A stretch of DNA of 64,000 nucleotides from Thalassolituus hydrocarboniclasticus. GTDB lineage: Bacteria; Pseudomonadota; Gammaproteobacteria; Pseudomonadales; Oceanobacteraceae. The translations under genes were made by a program, and so were the position numbers. Positions 17,861 through 27,371 of this stretch are shown piece after piece. The notes beneath the pieces are model-generated. The model did no database searches and had not been told where the DNA came from. It saw only the letters and a program-made list of their open reading frames with translations. Within the stretch, counting starts at the first letter, position 1. Each line of letters begins with the position of its first letter. The DNA lies in contig NZ_CP054475.1 of assembly GCF_025345565.1 (NCBI RefSeq), positions 1,642,448-1,706,447 of the forward strand. Direction: 5' to 3'.

Positions 17861-19471
17861 TCAGAGGCGGAATTTCTTCACCAGAGTGCTGAGGTGATTG
17901 GCCATATTCACCAGGCGCTTGGCAATATCGGTGGTCTGCTCGGCGCTCTGTGAGGTGTTGAGGGAATGGCTGCTGATGCTTTCAATACCCTGACTCACAT
18001 TACGGCCGACCTCGACCTGCATATGCATACGCTTCAGGGTTTCGTCGTTCAGGCTACTCATGCGGTCAACGTGCTCAGTCATGCTGTGCAGGGCTTTGGC
18101 TGCCTCGTTTACCCGTTCCATGCCTTCTTCGGCAATGCTCTGTGCGTTATGCATGGAATCGACCGCATGACGTGCCTCTGACTGCAGTTGTTCGATCATG
18201 CTTTCAATTTCCTGAGTCGACTCGTGTGTGCGCTGCGACAGGGTACGGACCTCATCGGCAACCACGGCAAAGCCGCGACCGGACTCCCCGGCCCGGGCAG
18301 CTTCGATAGCGGCGTTCAGTGCCAGCAGGTTGGTCTGCTCGGCAATGCCTTTAATAACACCCAGCACGCCGCCGACATTATTACTGCGCTGATCAAGAGA
18401 GGCGATGACTGCCGCGGTTGACTGAATGGCGGTGTTCATATTGCTGATACTGGCGGATGCCTGATCGGTTTTGCTGACACCGTTGCGGGCTACGACCTTG
18501 GCTTCGGCTGAGGCCTGGCTGCTTTGCTCCGCATTCGCCATTACCAGCTGAATGCTTTCATGCAGTTCTTCAATGGCACGCTGAATCTGCGTGGTTTCCG
18601 CTTTTTGTGACTGGGCTGCCTGTAACGATTTACTGGAAGATACATTGATGTTTTCCGCCGCGCTTTCAAGTTCTCCTGAAGAACTCACCACCTGGCGCAG
18701 AGAATCGGAAAAGCGCTCAATCATTTTATTCAGTGCCATCGCGGTACGGCCAACCTCATCGTCACTGTCAACTTTTACCAGTTGCGTCAGGTCGGATTCG
18801 CGTTCCATCTTATCCAGTGTGCGGTGCATCCGGCGTACCGGTGAAATAATCACTTTGCGCAGCAGCAGCGAAAGAATAATCAATGCGGCAATAAACATGG
18901 CGGCCTGAATAAGCCCCATGGTCAGCATGTTACTGAAAATATGCCCATCAAGTTCTTCCAGTGAATAGCTGATGCGGATAGCGCCAAGAACATCGCCTTC
19001 CTTGGCCTGATGACAGCCAAGGCAATTCGTACCGCGGTAATCCTCATGGGCCAGAACCGGGGTCAGGTAGGTCAGGGTATGACCATTTTTACCGTCGTCT
19101 TCAATCAGGATTTCCTCACCGGCCAGTGCCCGCCGGTCGAGTTCATCAAGGGGGTACTCGTGATCAAACCCCTTACCATACAGGGCATCAATTTTCGGGC
19201 TGCGCAGCATTCTGGCTTCAACGATATTACTGTCAGACAACAGCTTGGTACGAACCAGTTCGCGGTTTGATATCGCGCCGGATATCATCAGCATATTCAT
19301 GGTATCGAGATAACCGGATGCCTTATCACGCAGCTGATCATGAACCATATCTGAGCTCATTTTCCGTTCAGCGGATACTGCAACACTGATGACAACCACG
19401 AGGACCAGCAAAAAGATACTGCCCAAAGCAAAGTACACTTTGTGCTGGATGGACAGGTTATTACCCTTCAT
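17861..19471 (-). CDS. Methyl-accepting chemotaxis protein with haem-binding (DUF3365/Tll0287-like) sensor
   Basis: 536-residue chemoreceptor. It has TM1 (about residues 12-32), a periplasmic domain (about 35-185) carrying the c-type haem motif CLGCH (Cys150, Cys153, His154), TM2 (about 185-207), a HAMP domain, and a long cytoplasmic signalling coil with the conserved hairpin tip containing [20 protein letters not shown]. It would report redox state or a gas to CheA/CheW. The periplasmic domain resembles the DUF3365 family of haem sensors (known family; the match is by motif and position). No che genes are nearby. Confidence 0.92.
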   Translation of the reverse strand: MKGNNLSIQHKVYFALGSIFLLVLVVVISVAVSAERKMSSDMVHDQLRDKASGYLDTMNMLMISGAISNRELVRTKLLSDSNIVEARMLRSPKIDALYGKGFDHEYPLDELDRRALAGEEILIEDDGKNGHTLTYLTPVLAHEDYRGTNCLGCHQAKEGDVLGAIRISYSLEELDGHIFSNMLTMGLIQAAMFIAALIILSLLLRKVIISPVRRMHRTLDKMERESDLTQLVKVDSDDEVGRTAMALNKMIERFSDSLRQVVSSSGELESAAENINVSSSKSLQAAQSQKAETTQIQRAIEELHESIQLVMANAEQSSQASAEAKVVARNGVSKTDQASASISNMNTAIQSTAAVIASLDQRSNNVGGVLGVIKGIAEQTNLLALNAAIEAARAGESGRGFAVVADEVRTLSQRTHESTQEIESMIEQLQSEARHAVDSMHNAQSIAEEGMERVNEAAKALHSMTEHVDRMSSLNDETLKRMHMQVEVGRNVSQGIESISSHSLNTSQSAEQTTDIAKRLVNMANHLSTLVKKFRL

Positions 19472-19565
19472 GAATTTTCCTTAGTAGATGGCGGCATGAC
19501 GGACGTTACATTCAAGCCTAGACCATTACCGGAAACTGACTAAATTATTGAGAGGAAGAAGAATA

Positions 19566-19877
19566 ATGTACAAATTGGTGTTCTATGTACCGGTGGCTGA
19601 ACTGGAATCGGTGAAGACGGCGGTATTTGCTGCCGGAGCCGGAAACATCGGTGAATACCAGGAATGTTGCTGGCAGGTGCTGGGGGCTGGTCAGTTCCGG
19701 CCTTCGGCGGCGGCCAATCCTTTTATCGGTCAGGCCGGTAAGCTGGAGAGTGTTGAGGAATACCGCGTTGAGATGGTGTGTGAGGATGCCTGCATCCGTG
19801 CTGCTGTGCAGGCGCTGAAGGCCGCACATCCTTATGAAGAGCCGGCTTACGATGTCTGGCAGCTGGCCGTGCTGTAA
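19566..19877 (+). CDS. NIF3/YqfO-like small protein (CutA-like fold)
   Basis: 103 residues from ATG 19566 with GAGGAAGAA upstream. It matches the stand-alone version of the YqfO middle domain, annotated as NGG1p-interacting factor NIF3: the N-terminus YKLVFYVPVAELESVKTAVF, the GNIGEYQECCWQ region, and the C-terminal HPYEEPAYDVWQL are characteristic. The biochemical role of these short proteins is unsettled. It is monocistronic, divergent from the chemoreceptor. Confidence 0.85.
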   Translation: MYKLVFYVPVAELESVKTAVFAAGAGNIGEYQECCWQVLGAGQFRPSAAANPFIGQAGKLESVEEYRVEMVCEDACIRAAVQALKAAHPYEEPAYDVWQLAVL

Positions 19878-19887
19878 ACCCGGCTGA

Positions 19888-20451
19888 TCAGCCGGATGAC
19901 TTCAGCCCTTTCGCCAGTGCCTGGGATATACCGATATCAAATACGTGAGCGGCCTGTTGGGCGGACGAATCGGCGAAATAACGTTTCAGGGTCTGACTTA
20001 CGGTGGGGAAGGCCAGCTCGTTCCAGGGAATATCCTCTTCATTAAACAACGCGACTTCCAGACTTTCGTCACCGGCAGCAAATTCGGCTTTTTCCAGTTC
20101 GGCAAGAAAGAATATATGCACCTGATCGATATGCGGCACGGTGATCATACTGAACAGGGACTGCAGCTGGACCACGGCCTGTGCTTCCTCCCAGGTTTCA
20201 CGTAAAGCGGCCTGCTCGGTACTTTCGCCGTTTTCCATAAAGCCCGCAGGCAGGGTCCAGAATCCCCGGCGCGGTTCGATGGCGCGGCGACAGAGCAGTA
20301 TCTGCCCGTTATGTACGGGGAGTGTACCGGCGACGATACGTGGATTCTGGTAAAAAATGGCCTGGCAGGCGGGGCAGACAAAGCGCGGGCGGTTATCGCC
20401 ATCAGGGATGATATAGGTCAGTTCACTGGCGCAGTGGCTGCAGTATTTCAT
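19888..20451 (-). CDS. Nudix hydrolase with N-terminal zinc ribbon
   Basis: 187 residues. A zinc ribbon (CSHC at 4-7, CPAC at about 26-29) is followed by a Nudix domain with the box GFMENGESTEQAALRETWEE and its REx2EE catalytic core. It resembles NudC-like/ADP-ribose-type Nudix enzymes that hydrolyse nucleoside diphosphate derivatives, but the substrate is not evident. ATG 20451 has GGAA at suitable spacing. Confidence 0.9.
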   Translation of the reverse strand: MKYCSHCASELTYIIPDGDNRPRFVCPACQAIFYQNPRIVAGTLPVHNGQILLCRRAIEPRRGFWTLPAGFMENGESTEQAALRETWEEAQAVVQLQSLFSMITVPHIDQVHIFFLAELEKAEFAAGDESLEVALFNEEDIPWNELAFPTVSQTLKRYFADSSAQQAAHVFDIGISQALAKGLKSSG

Positions 20452-20490
20452 AGGAAATTCCGGGCATCGAAAGATGTGATTATAACCGAC

Positions 20491-20826
20491 TCAGAACTGT
20501 GCCCGGAATGGAAAAGGGATGACGTCGGCGGTGGCGACTTCAGCAGGAACAGGCTGCTTCTGGTGGCTGCCGCCGGTATGCAGGCTTTCAGTCAGGGTAT
20601 GCAGACGTTCGTGCATCATGCGCGACATACGCAGGCAGGCCGATAATGGATTGCTGGCACGCTGGCGCTCCATATCGATCTGAAACTGCAGGCCGCGCAG
20701 ACGGCGGCGGACGTGGTCACCGGCGCTGTTAATGGTTTGCTCGATCAGTTGCCGGCGCAGTGTTTCCAATGCCTCCGGGTTGCTGTCAGCCAGCTGTTTC
20801 AGTTCATCAAAGGGCGGCAGTTGCAC
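20491..20826 (-). CDS. DUF3135-family protein
   Basis: 111 residues. The N-terminus LPPFDELKQLADSNPEALE and the following Arg-rich helices fit the DUF3135 family, a short helical cytoplasmic protein of unknown function in marine gammaproteobacteria. GTG 20826 is preferred because GGAG lies 8 nt upstream; GTG 20835 is a possible earlier start. It lies upstream of the Nudix gene on the same strand, 39 bp apart, and they are probably co-transcribed. Confidence 0.75.
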   Translation of the reverse strand: MQLPPFDELKQLADSNPEALETLRRQLIEQTINSAGDHVRRRLRGLQFQIDMERQRASNPLSACLRMSRMMHERLHTLTESLHTGGSHQKQPVPAEVATADVIPFPFRAQF

Positions 20827-21031
20827 GATGGGCACTCCGTACAGGTTTTGATTTGCAATTCCTGATTTTTAGTCTACCGGATTACATTCTGTGACAGAAT
20901 CCTGCCGAACCCCCGGTAAATGTGCTCTAAATCGCTGAATTACTTAATAAAAAGACGTTTTTCAGATTGGGCTTTAAAAGTAAAAACGTTTAAAAACAGA
21001 GTGTTAAGTAAACGATCTTAGGGGTAGTCTG

Positions 21032-21166
21032 ATGCGGAAATTACATTCTTTTCTGCGAATAGCAGTTTTTTTAATGACAAAAAAATATAAAAAAGCACCT
21101 TATTTGTTACCCGAACCGGAGCGGTGCTGGCTCGCTTTTCATCCAGACATTACAATGGTCCTATGA
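21032..21166 (+). CDS. Possible small leader ORF overlapping nudL by ATGA
   Basis: 44 codons from ATG 21032 (AGGGG 9 nt upstream) ending in a TGA that overlaps the ATG at 21163. The product is basic with a hydrophobic N-terminus (KLHSFLRIAVFLM). It could be a real small protein or a leader that couples translation to the Nudix gene, which itself has no clear ribosome binding site. The rest of the 336-bp gap (20827-21162) is AT-rich and shows nothing else definite. Confidence 0.3.
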   Translation: MRKLHSFLRIAVFLMTKKYKKAPYLLPEPERCWLAFHPDITMVL

Positions 21167-21735
21167 ATTCATCTCCGCTCTTCGACTATCTGCAGTTGCG
21201 TCTGCAGCAACATCAGCCACGAAAAGTGCAGCAGCCCGATCTGGCTGAAGCCGGCGTTCTGGTTGCCCTCACTGACGAAGAGCAGCCGCAGGTGGTATTA
21301 ACCCGCCGGGCGGTGCATTTATCGACGCATCAGGGAGAGGTTGCCTTTCCTGGTGGCAAACGGGATCCGGAAGATCAGAACATTATTATTACGGCGTTGC
21401 GTGAAGCCGAAGAAGAAGTGGCGCTGGCACGTAACCGCGTCAGGGTTCTGGGGGAGCTGGATCAGGTGGTGTCGCGCTTCGGCTATCTGGTAACGCCGGT
21501 GTTAGGGCTGATTCCCCCAGAAGAGCCGCTGATTGCCAATCCGGGTGAACTGGATGCGGTATTTAAAGTTCCGTTAAGTCATTTTCAGTTGCCGCCCAGC
21601 CGTTATTTTGAGCGCGGCCAGATCCGTATTCCCAGTTATGATTTCGACGGTTTTCACATCTGGGGACTGACCGCCATGATGATTGCGGAGATGATGAACC
21701 ATCTCTGGGATTGTGATATTCCGTACAAGGTATAG
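21163..21735 (+). CDS. CoA pyrophosphatase (NudL-type Nudix hydrolase)
   Basis: 190 residues. Nudix box [20 protein letters not shown] with the REAEEEV core, preceded by the CoA-Nudix pattern [20 protein letters not shown]; members hydrolyse CoA and acyl-CoA to phosphopantetheine and 3',5'-ADP. The start is ATG 21163, matching family N-termini; there is no good ribosome binding site, so translation may be coupled to the small ORF upstream or leaderless. It is 10 bp from the gamma-carbonic anhydrase gene. Confidence 0.9.
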   Translation: MNSSPLFDYLQLRLQQHQPRKVQQPDLAEAGVLVALTDEEQPQVVLTRRAVHLSTHQGEVAFPGGKRDPEDQNIIITALREAEEEVALARNRVRVLGELDQVVSRFGYLVTPVLGLIPPEEPLIANPGELDAVFKVPLSHFQLPPSRYFERGQIRIPSYDFDGFHIWGLTAMMIAEMMNHLWDCDIPYKV

Positions 21736-21745
21736 GAAGAACGTT

Positions 21746-22270
21746 ATGTTTTATCAGCTGGGCGAACGTCGCCCGACCCGTGGACAGGATGTCTTTGTTG
21801 CCGATGGCGCCAGAGTGATCGGCAGTGTTGTTCTGGGCGACAACAGCAGCATCTGGTTTGGTGTGGTGATCCGCGGTGATAACGATCTGATCACCATTGG
21901 TGAGCATTCCAATATTCAGGATAACGCGGTGCTGCATACCGACTCCGGTATCCCGCTGACCCTGGGTAAGGGCGTGACGGTGGGTCATAACGCCATGCTG
22001 CACGGTTGTACGGTTGGCGATTATTCGCTGATCGGTATTAATGCGGTGGTGCTGAACGGCGCGAAAATCGGCAAGCACTGCATTATTGGTGCGAATGCGC
22101 TGATTCCGGAAAACATGGAAATTCCGGATGGTTCGCTGGTGGTTGGGTCGCCTGCGGTGATTAAGCGCCAGCTGAACGAGATGCAATGCAAAATGCTGGA
22201 AGGCAGTGCCGCGCACTACGTACACAATGCCAAACGCTACCGCGAACAACTGCAGGAGATTGAACTGTGA
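21746..22270 (+). CDS. Gamma-carbonic anhydrase-like hexapeptide protein
   Basis: 174 residues forming a left-handed beta-helix of hexapeptide repeats (for example [34 protein letters not shown]). The metal-ligand His residues of the YrdA/CamH group are seen in [14 protein letters not shown]. The biochemical activity of this bacterial subgroup is often low or unknown. ATG 21746 has AGGAAG upstream. Its TGA overlaps the GTG of the next gene (GTGA). Confidence 0.9.
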   Translation: MFYQLGERRPTRGQDVFVADGARVIGSVVLGDNSSIWFGVVIRGDNDLITIGEHSNIQDNAVLHTDSGIPLTLGKGVTVGHNAMLHGCTVGDYSLIGINAVVLNGAKIGKHCIIGANALIPENMEIPDGSLVVGSPAVIKRQLNEMQCKMLEGSAAHYVHNAKRYREQLQEIEL

Positions 22271-22464
22271 CGACTCCGGTCCGCTCCCCGTGCGTCAGTA
22301 TCTGCGCGCTGGATGAAAATGATGTCTGTGTCGGCTGTTACCGCAGCGGCGAAGAAATCAGCCGCTGGGGGCGCTACAGCGATGACGAGCGCAGGGCTGT
22401 ACTGCAAAAAGTGGCAGCGCGCGAGCAGGATGCGATGAATTTTACCCCCGTAAAGGCCGACTGA
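22267..22464 (+). CDS. DUF1289 domain protein
   Basis: 65 residues with the DUF1289 signature [20 protein letters not shown] and GEEISRW, a small Cys-rich (probably metal-binding) domain of unknown role. The start is GTG 22267 overlapping the stop of the gamma-carbonic anhydrase gene. The product is cytoplasmic. Confidence 0.9.
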   Translation: MTTPVRSPCVSICALDENDVCVGCYRSGEEISRWGRYSDDERRAVLQKVAAREQDAMNFTPVKAD

Positions 22465-22498
22465 CCGGCCACTTCTTTTCTTTCTGATGGACAACACC

Positions 22499-23695
22499 AT
22501 GACAACACTGGGAACCCCTTTTTCTCCGACAGCCACCCGGGTGCTGCTGTGCGGTGCCGGCGAGCTGGGCAAAGAAGTTGTAATTGAACTGCAGCGTCTG
22601 GGCTGTGAAGTGATTGCCGCTGACCGCTACGCTAACGCGCCGGCGATGCAGGTGGCTGACCGCAGCCATGTGGTGAATATGCTCGATGGCGCAGCGCTGC
22701 GTGCGGTCATCGAACAGGAAAAACCGCATCTGGTGGTGCCTGAAATCGAAGCCATTGCCACTGCCACCCTGGCCGAGCTGGAGCAGGAAGGTGTGCGGAT
22801 TATCCCGACCGCGCGTGCTACTCAGCTGACCATGAATCGCGAAGGCATCCGTCGTCTGGCGGCGGAAACCCTTAAAGTCCCGACCTCAAGTTATCAGTTT
22901 GCCGATAACGAAGAAGATTTCTTTAAAGCGGCAGAAGCCATTGGTCTGCCGTGTCTGGTGAAGCCGATCATGAGTTCCTCCGGCAAAGGACAGAGCTTTG
23001 TGCGTGAGCAAAGTGAGCTGGCCCGCGCCTGGGCCTATGCGCAGGAAGGCGGTCGCGCCGGTAAGGGCAAAGTGATTGTTGAAGGTTTTGTCGATTTTGA
23101 TTTTGAAATCACCTTGCTGACCATTCGTCATAAAGACAGCAACGGTAATACGGTGACCAGTTTCTGTGAGCCTATTGGCCATCGTCAGGAAGACGGTGAT
23201 TATCAGGAATCCTGGCAGCCGCAGGCAATGACGGACGCCGCACTGGCGAAAGCGCAGCATATTGCCAAAGTGGTGACTGATGATCTGGGCGGTCTGGGGC
23301 TGTTTGGCGTTGAGCTGTTCGTCAAAGGCGATGAGGTGATTTTCAGTGAAGTTTCACCACGCCCGCATGATACCGGGCTGGTTACCCTTATTTCACAGGA
23401 TTTATCCGAATTTGCCCTGCATGCGCGGGCGATTCTGGGGCTGCCGATTCCGAATATTCAGCAGCATGGCCCATCGGCATCCTCGGTACTGCTGGTGGCG
23501 GGTGAATCCACCACCATGCAGTACTCCGGTCTGGATAAGGCGCTGGCTGAAATTCATACCCAGCTGCGTTTATTCGGTAAGCCTGAGGTATCCGGTAAGC
23601 GCCGTTTAGGCGTGGCGCTGGCCCGTGATGAAAGTATTCAGGCGGCGAAAGACAAGGCTAATCGGGTGATTGCTGCCATACAGGTGACTCTGTAA
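22499..23695 (+). CDS. purT: Formate-dependent phosphoribosylglycinamide formyltransferase (PurT)
   Basis: 398-residue ATP-grasp enzyme that makes formyl-GAR from GAR, formate and ATP in purine synthesis (an alternative to folate-dependent PurN). The N-terminal nucleotide-fold motif [13 protein letters not shown], the ATP-grasp loop [12 protein letters not shown] and [13 protein letters not shown] are typical. ATG 22499 (MTTLGT) fits the E. coli protein start; an in-frame ATG 12 bases earlier lacks support. Its last 38 bp overlap the convergent cyclase gene. Confidence 0.97.
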   Translation: MTTLGTPFSPTATRVLLCGAGELGKEVVIELQRLGCEVIAADRYANAPAMQVADRSHVVNMLDGAALRAVIEQEKPHLVVPEIEAIATATLAELEQEGVRIIPTARATQLTMNREGIRRLAAETLKVPTSSYQFADNEEDFFKAAEAIGLPCLVKPIMSSSGKGQSFVREQSELARAWAYAQEGGRAGKGKVIVEGFVDFDFEITLLTIRHKDSNGNTVTSFCEPIGHRQEDGDYQESWQPQAMTDAALAKAQHIAKVVTDDLGGLGLFGVELFVKGDEVIFSEVSPRPHDTGLVTLISQDLSEFALHARAILGLPIPNIQQHGPSASSVLLVAGESTTMQYSGLDKALAEIHTQLRLFGKPEVSGKRRLGVALARDESIQAAKDKANRVIAAIQVTL

Positions 23696-25235
23696 AAGGA
23701 ACATCCGGGGTGATCATCTGCAGCATATTGCAGTTGCGCCCGGAGGCTTTGGCTTCGTAGAGAGCGGCGTCTGCCGCTCTCAGCCACTCTTCTTTAGACA
23801 TTCTGTCGAGCCATTGTCCGGACTCCCGGATCCAGGCAATACCAAAACTGATGGTCAGCAGGTGGCTGACCGACGAATAGCCGTGAAGAATGTTCAGTTC
23901 GCGGATGCATTCTCTGATGCGATGTCTGGTGGCATCCAGACTGTTAGCATCTTCAATATACAAAATCAGCGCAAACTCCTCGCCGCCAAAACGCGCTGCC
24001 ATTTCGTCGGTACGCTTGGCGCAGCTCTGTAAGGCCTGAGCAACACGGTGCAGGGCATCATCACCGGCCTGGTGGCCATAGTGATCGTTAAAGCGCTTAA
24101 AATAATCGATATCCACCAGAATAAGAGCCACAGATTGCTGATGACGCTTAAGCCGTCTCCAGGTCGTTTCCAGTGCTTCATCGAAAGCCCGGCGGTTGGG
24201 GATATTGGTTAAGCGGTCGGTGTTGGACAACTGTTCAAGGCGCGCCTGTTGCTGACGGGCGGTATACACCAGCTGATTATAGGTATCGCGTAGCTGACGC
24301 AATTCACGGATACGGATCGGCGTGGTGAATAATACCGGACGCAGAATACCGTCCTGGCTGTTCAGCTGCAGCAGTTCGGTCGCTTTACGGATCGGAGTTA
24401 TCAGCAGGTACAGCATCAGGATAAAAATACTGCCGGGAATCAGGGCGATCAGCAGGAAGGTGGTGATGATACTGAGATTGAGAAATTGCGGCATCGCCTG
24501 CAGGTGATGGATACGGAAGCAGTAGACCGGCTGCTGTTCGGGTGACATCAGGCAGCGGTCGCGATAAGGACGGGCAGTATTCAGGTTGCTGAGCAGATCA
24601 ACAGGGTTCTGTGGTATATCGGTGCGGGTAAGGGGGATGCGTGTGATCTGTTCCCAAACTGACAGCACACTGTTATCCAGCAGCTGAAAAAAAATAAGCC
24701 AGCCCTGCTGAGGACCGGAATTGTCAGAGCGGACGACAGGACTTATAGCAAGCACATAGGGCTGTCCTTCAATTCGCTGGAACAGCGTTTCCGGCTGATT
24801 GTGCAGGTGGTTTATGCCTCCCTGTTGCAGCCAGTGCAGCAGACGGTTGCTGTTACTGGTGATGATCGCAGCCTGATCATTGTATTCAAGATTAAACACC
24901 GGTTGACGCTGATTATTGAGCAGCAGGGCGCCGGATAATTTCAGAGACTCAAAGGTGGTCGTGGTAAAATTCGTGGTGACGTATTCGTCATACGGCTGCT
25001 GAACATAATTCCAGGTGTCATCCCAATTGGAATAATCGGTAACAAAGGTTTCCAGATTTTCTTTCTTTAATTCCAGAACACCATTAAGGCTGAAGACTTC
25101 ATTCTGCTGAGCGCTCAGAGCGGTACTCATTTCTTCCGGATAAAACCAAAGCCAGCGAACCAGAATCAGCCCGGCAAACAGCAGGAAAATAAAGGCAGCG
25201 GAAAGATAAAGAAACAGCTGACGGATCGATAACAT
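23658..25235 (-). CDS. Membrane diguanylate cyclase with CHASE4-like sensor
   Basis: 525 residues. TM1 (about 5-27), a periplasmic CHASE4-type sensor (about 30-275, with NWDDTWNY), TM2 (about 285-310), a linker, and a GGDEF domain with the active GGEEF motif at 417-421, which makes c-di-GMP from two GTP. The inhibitory-site position reads RTDE rather than RxxD, so product inhibition may be weak. The start is ATG 25235, giving a clean TM1; the open frame continues to 25418 without support. It overlaps purT tail-to-tail by 38 bp. Confidence 0.92.
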   Translation of the reverse strand: MLSIRQLFLYLSAAFIFLLFAGLILVRWLWFYPEEMSTALSAQQNEVFSLNGVLELKKENLETFVTDYSNWDDTWNYVQQPYDEYVTTNFTTTTFESLKLSGALLLNNQRQPVFNLEYNDQAAIITSNSNRLLHWLQQGGINHLHNQPETLFQRIEGQPYVLAISPVVRSDNSGPQQGWLIFFQLLDNSVLSVWEQITRIPLTRTDIPQNPVDLLSNLNTARPYRDRCLMSPEQQPVYCFRIHHLQAMPQFLNLSIITTFLLIALIPGSIFILMLYLLITPIRKATELLQLNSQDGILRPVLFTTPIRIRELRQLRDTYNQLVYTARQQQARLEQLSNTDRLTNIPNRRAFDEALETTWRRLKRHQQSVALILVDIDYFKRFNDHYGHQAGDDALHRVAQALQSCAKRTDEMAARFGGEEFALILYIEDANSLDATRHRIRECIRELNILHGYSSVSHLLTISFGIAWIRESGQWLDRMSKEEWLRAADAALYEAKASGRNCNMLQMITPDVPFTESPVWQQSPD

Positions 25236-25463
25236 AAGGTCTCTGTCTGGTTGTCCGGCCGGTATGGACAGTATCATGCAGCTTGCTGACAGTTGGGTCC
25301 GTTGTCGCGTGTGTCGCGTGCATGAGCAAGATTGTCTTCTCAGTAACCAAAGCATAGCCGAAGGAATGGCATAAAAAGCCCTGAGCTTGCTATTTTCAGC
25401 CCGTTTTCTGACCTGCATCCGGTTAGCAGGTGATAATTCACGGAAAGCGGCTGAAAACGTCCC

Positions 25464-25494
25464 TTGACCTGTGAGTTACTCAAAGGTTTAAGCT
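25464..25494 (+). promoter_or_regulatory. MerR-type promoter/operator of the metal-efflux operon
   Basis: TTGACC (-35, 25464-25469) and TAAGCT (-10, 25489-25494) are separated by 19 bp. The spacer holds a 21-bp near-perfect palindrome at 25467-25487 (ACCTgTGAGT-t-ACTCAaAGGT). An overlong spacer with a central dyad is the hallmark of promoters that MerR-family activators untwist. The regulator gene itself follows at 25532, so the operon is self-controlled. Confidence 0.85.
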
Positions 25495-25531
25495 GCGCTA
25501 ATACTGAAGTGTGTGCAGGCAGGAGAAGACG

Positions 25532-25978
25532 ATGCGGGTACTTGAACTGGCCAGGCGCGAGCAGGTAAATGCCAACACCATCCGCCATTATGTGCGGATT
25601 GGGTTGCTGAAACCGGGCAAAGATGACAGTGGTTATCATCACTTTACGGCGGCAGAGCACAAGCGCCTGCGCTTTATTCTGCAGGCGCGGGATCTGGGCT
25701 TCACTCTGGAAGATATCCAGACCATGCTGCAGGCGGCAGAGCAGGGGGAGTCGCCTTGTCCGACGGTACGCCAACTGATTGAACCGCGGCTGCTTGAAGC
25801 ACGGGAAAAGCTGGCGGCAATGCAGGCGCTGGTGGAGAGGATGGAACGGGCGGTTGAGCTGTGGGCAGAGCAACCTGACTGTGTCCCCTGTGGTGAACAT
25901 ATCTGTCATTTGATTGAAGGTGCCGATGTGCACCTGAGCGAAGGTTGTGGAAGTCGGGGAGAATCTCAGCATGACTGA
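25532..25978 (+). CDS. MerR-family metal-responsive regulator
   Basis: 148 residues: an N-terminal winged helix-turn-helix (RVLELARREQVNANTIRHYV), a dimerisation coiled coil (about 80-120), and a Cys/His-rich C-terminus (CVPCGEHICHL) plus an earlier Cys in ESPCPT, resembling the Zn/Cd/Pb-sensing ZntR/CadR group more than CueR. ATG 25532 has AGGAGA upstream. It overlaps the permease gene by 8 bp and has the operator described at 25464-25494. The metal is inferred. Confidence 0.9.
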   Translation: MRVLELARREQVNANTIRHYVRIGLLKPGKDDSGYHHFTAAEHKRLRFILQARDLGFTLEDIQTMLQAAEQGESPCPTVRQLIEPRLLEAREKLAAMQALVERMERAVELWAEQPDCVPCGEHICHLIEGADVHLSEGCGSRGESQHD

Positions 25979-27305
25979 TACAGAACACAAAGGCTGCTGC
26001 GGCAGTGAGAAGGAATCAAAGCAAGCTGAGCAGGGCTCATGCTGCGCTACTGAAACGAAAGAAACTGACACGAAAGCAACTGACACGAAAGCGGTTGAGA
26101 GTTCGTGCTGCGGCAGTGCGAAAGCATCAGCACCGGCAAAGCCTGCCTCGTGTTGTGCTCCTGAAATAAAGGACGCTGCAGCGAAAGCAACGGAGAGTTC
26201 CTGTTGCGGCACTACGAAAACATCCGCAGTGGCAGCTTCCTGTGGTACCGAAAGCGGTGAATCAGGCGGTTGCTGTCCGCCGGCAGAAAAGGGCCGCATC
26301 GACTGGATCTTATGGGGCTGCGGCAGTTTTGTGGTGCTCGGCTATATCGGCTTTTTATTGCTGGGTCATCAGCCTGACAGTAGTCTGCCCTGGCTGGGCG
26401 TGATGCTGCATACCTCGTATGAAATGGTTAACGCCATGTGGTGGGGGATTCTGACTGCCTCGTTCTTTGTTGGCTTGCTGGGGCGTATTCCGCGTGAGCT
26501 GGTGATGTCGGTACTGGGCAAAGGCGGTACCAAGCGCGGGTTATTCCGCGCAACGCTGGCCGGTTTAATGCTCGACCTGTGTAACCACGGCATCTTAATG
26601 GTGGCGATGAAGCTGTATGAGCGTGGTGCCAGTATTGGTCAGGTGATGGCTTTCCTGATTGCCAGCCCGTGGAATTCGCTGACCCTGACTCTGATTCTGG
26701 TTGGCCTGATAGGCCTTAAATGGACGCTGCTGTTTATCGTGGCATCGTTATTGATTGCCTGGGTCAGCGGCTGGATTTTTGATCGGCTGGTTGAGCGCGG
26801 TACCTTGCCGGCCAATCCGAATCAGGGCGAATTTCAGCAGGTGGCTTTTATGCCAACGCTGAAAAGTACCTGGAAAGACAATGACTGGTCAGTACCGTCA
26901 CTATTAAGAATGTTCTGGCAGGGCTTTAAAGAATCCAAAATGGTGTTGCGCTGGGTATTCTTTGGTGTGGTGTTAATTGCACTGGTGCGTGCTTTTGTGC
27001 CGGAAGACAGCTTCGGCATCTGGTTTGGTGCCAGCTTTACCGGGCTGCTGATGACACTGCTGGTCACGACCATTATTGAAGTCTGCTCTGAAGGCTCCAG
27101 TCCGATTGCCGCCGATTTATTTAACCGTGCGGCGGCACCGGGTAATGCGTTTACTTTCCTGATGGCCGGAGCCGCCACAGATTACACTGAAATAATGGCG
27201 CTGCAGAACACGACCAGAAGCTGGAAAATCGCGCTGTTTTTACCGCTGATTACCGTGCCGCAGGTGCTGCTGATTGGCTGGCTGATGAATACCGCTGGCG
27301 TGTAA
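25971..27305 (+). CDS. SO_0444-type Cu/Zn efflux permease (DUF318-like) with Cys-rich N-terminus
   Basis: 444-residue permease. The first ~100 residues hold seven Cys clusters in a semi-repeated pattern (GCCGSEK, SCCATET, SCCGSAK, SCCAPEI, SCCGTTK, SCGTES, GCCPPAE) separated by Lys/Thr/Ala spacers, probably a metal-collecting tail. The membrane part (about 105-440) has 8-9 helices, with CNHG, ASPWNS and EVCSEGSSPIAAD motifs like the SO_0444/ArsP-like permease family. GGGAG lies 9 nt before the ATG; it overlaps the MerR gene by 8 bp. Cu versus Zn is uncertain. Confidence 0.88.
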   Translation: MTDTEHKGCCGSEKESKQAEQGSCCATETKETDTKATDTKAVESSCCGSAKASAPAKPASCCAPEIKDAAAKATESSCCGTTKTSAVAASCGTESGESGGCCPPAEKGRIDWILWGCGSFVVLGYIGFLLLGHQPDSSLPWLGVMLHTSYEMVNAMWWGILTASFFVGLLGRIPRELVMSVLGKGGTKRGLFRATLAGLMLDLCNHGILMVAMKLYERGASIGQVMAFLIASPWNSLTLTLILVGLIGLKWTLLFIVASLLIAWVSGWIFDRLVERGTLPANPNQGEFQQVAFMPTLKSTWKDNDWSVPSLLRMFWQGFKESKMVLRWVFFGVVLIALVRAFVPEDSFGIWFGASFTGLLMTLLVTTIIEVCSEGSSPIAADLFNRAAAPGNAFTFLMAGAATDYTEIMALQNTTRSWKIALFLPLITVPQVLLIGWLMNTAGV

Positions 27306-27321
27306 TTATTCTGCAGTAAAT

Positions 27322-27361
27322 AAAAACGCCGCATTAACTTCGTTAGTGCGGCGTTTTTTTA
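27322..27361. terminator. Bidirectional intrinsic terminator
   Basis: AAAAACGCCGCATTAAC and GTTAGTGCGGCGTTTTTTT form a long stem with one mismatch and a 4-nt loop between the permease and the convergent methyltransferase. Confidence 0.9.
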
Positions 27362-27371
27362 AAGCAGATTT

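Noticed and set aside
25340-26299. Minus-strand open frame of 319 codons opposite the MerR gene and permease N-terminus
   Set aside because: Antisense of the MerR gene and of the Cys-rich repeat, which explains its repetitive product.
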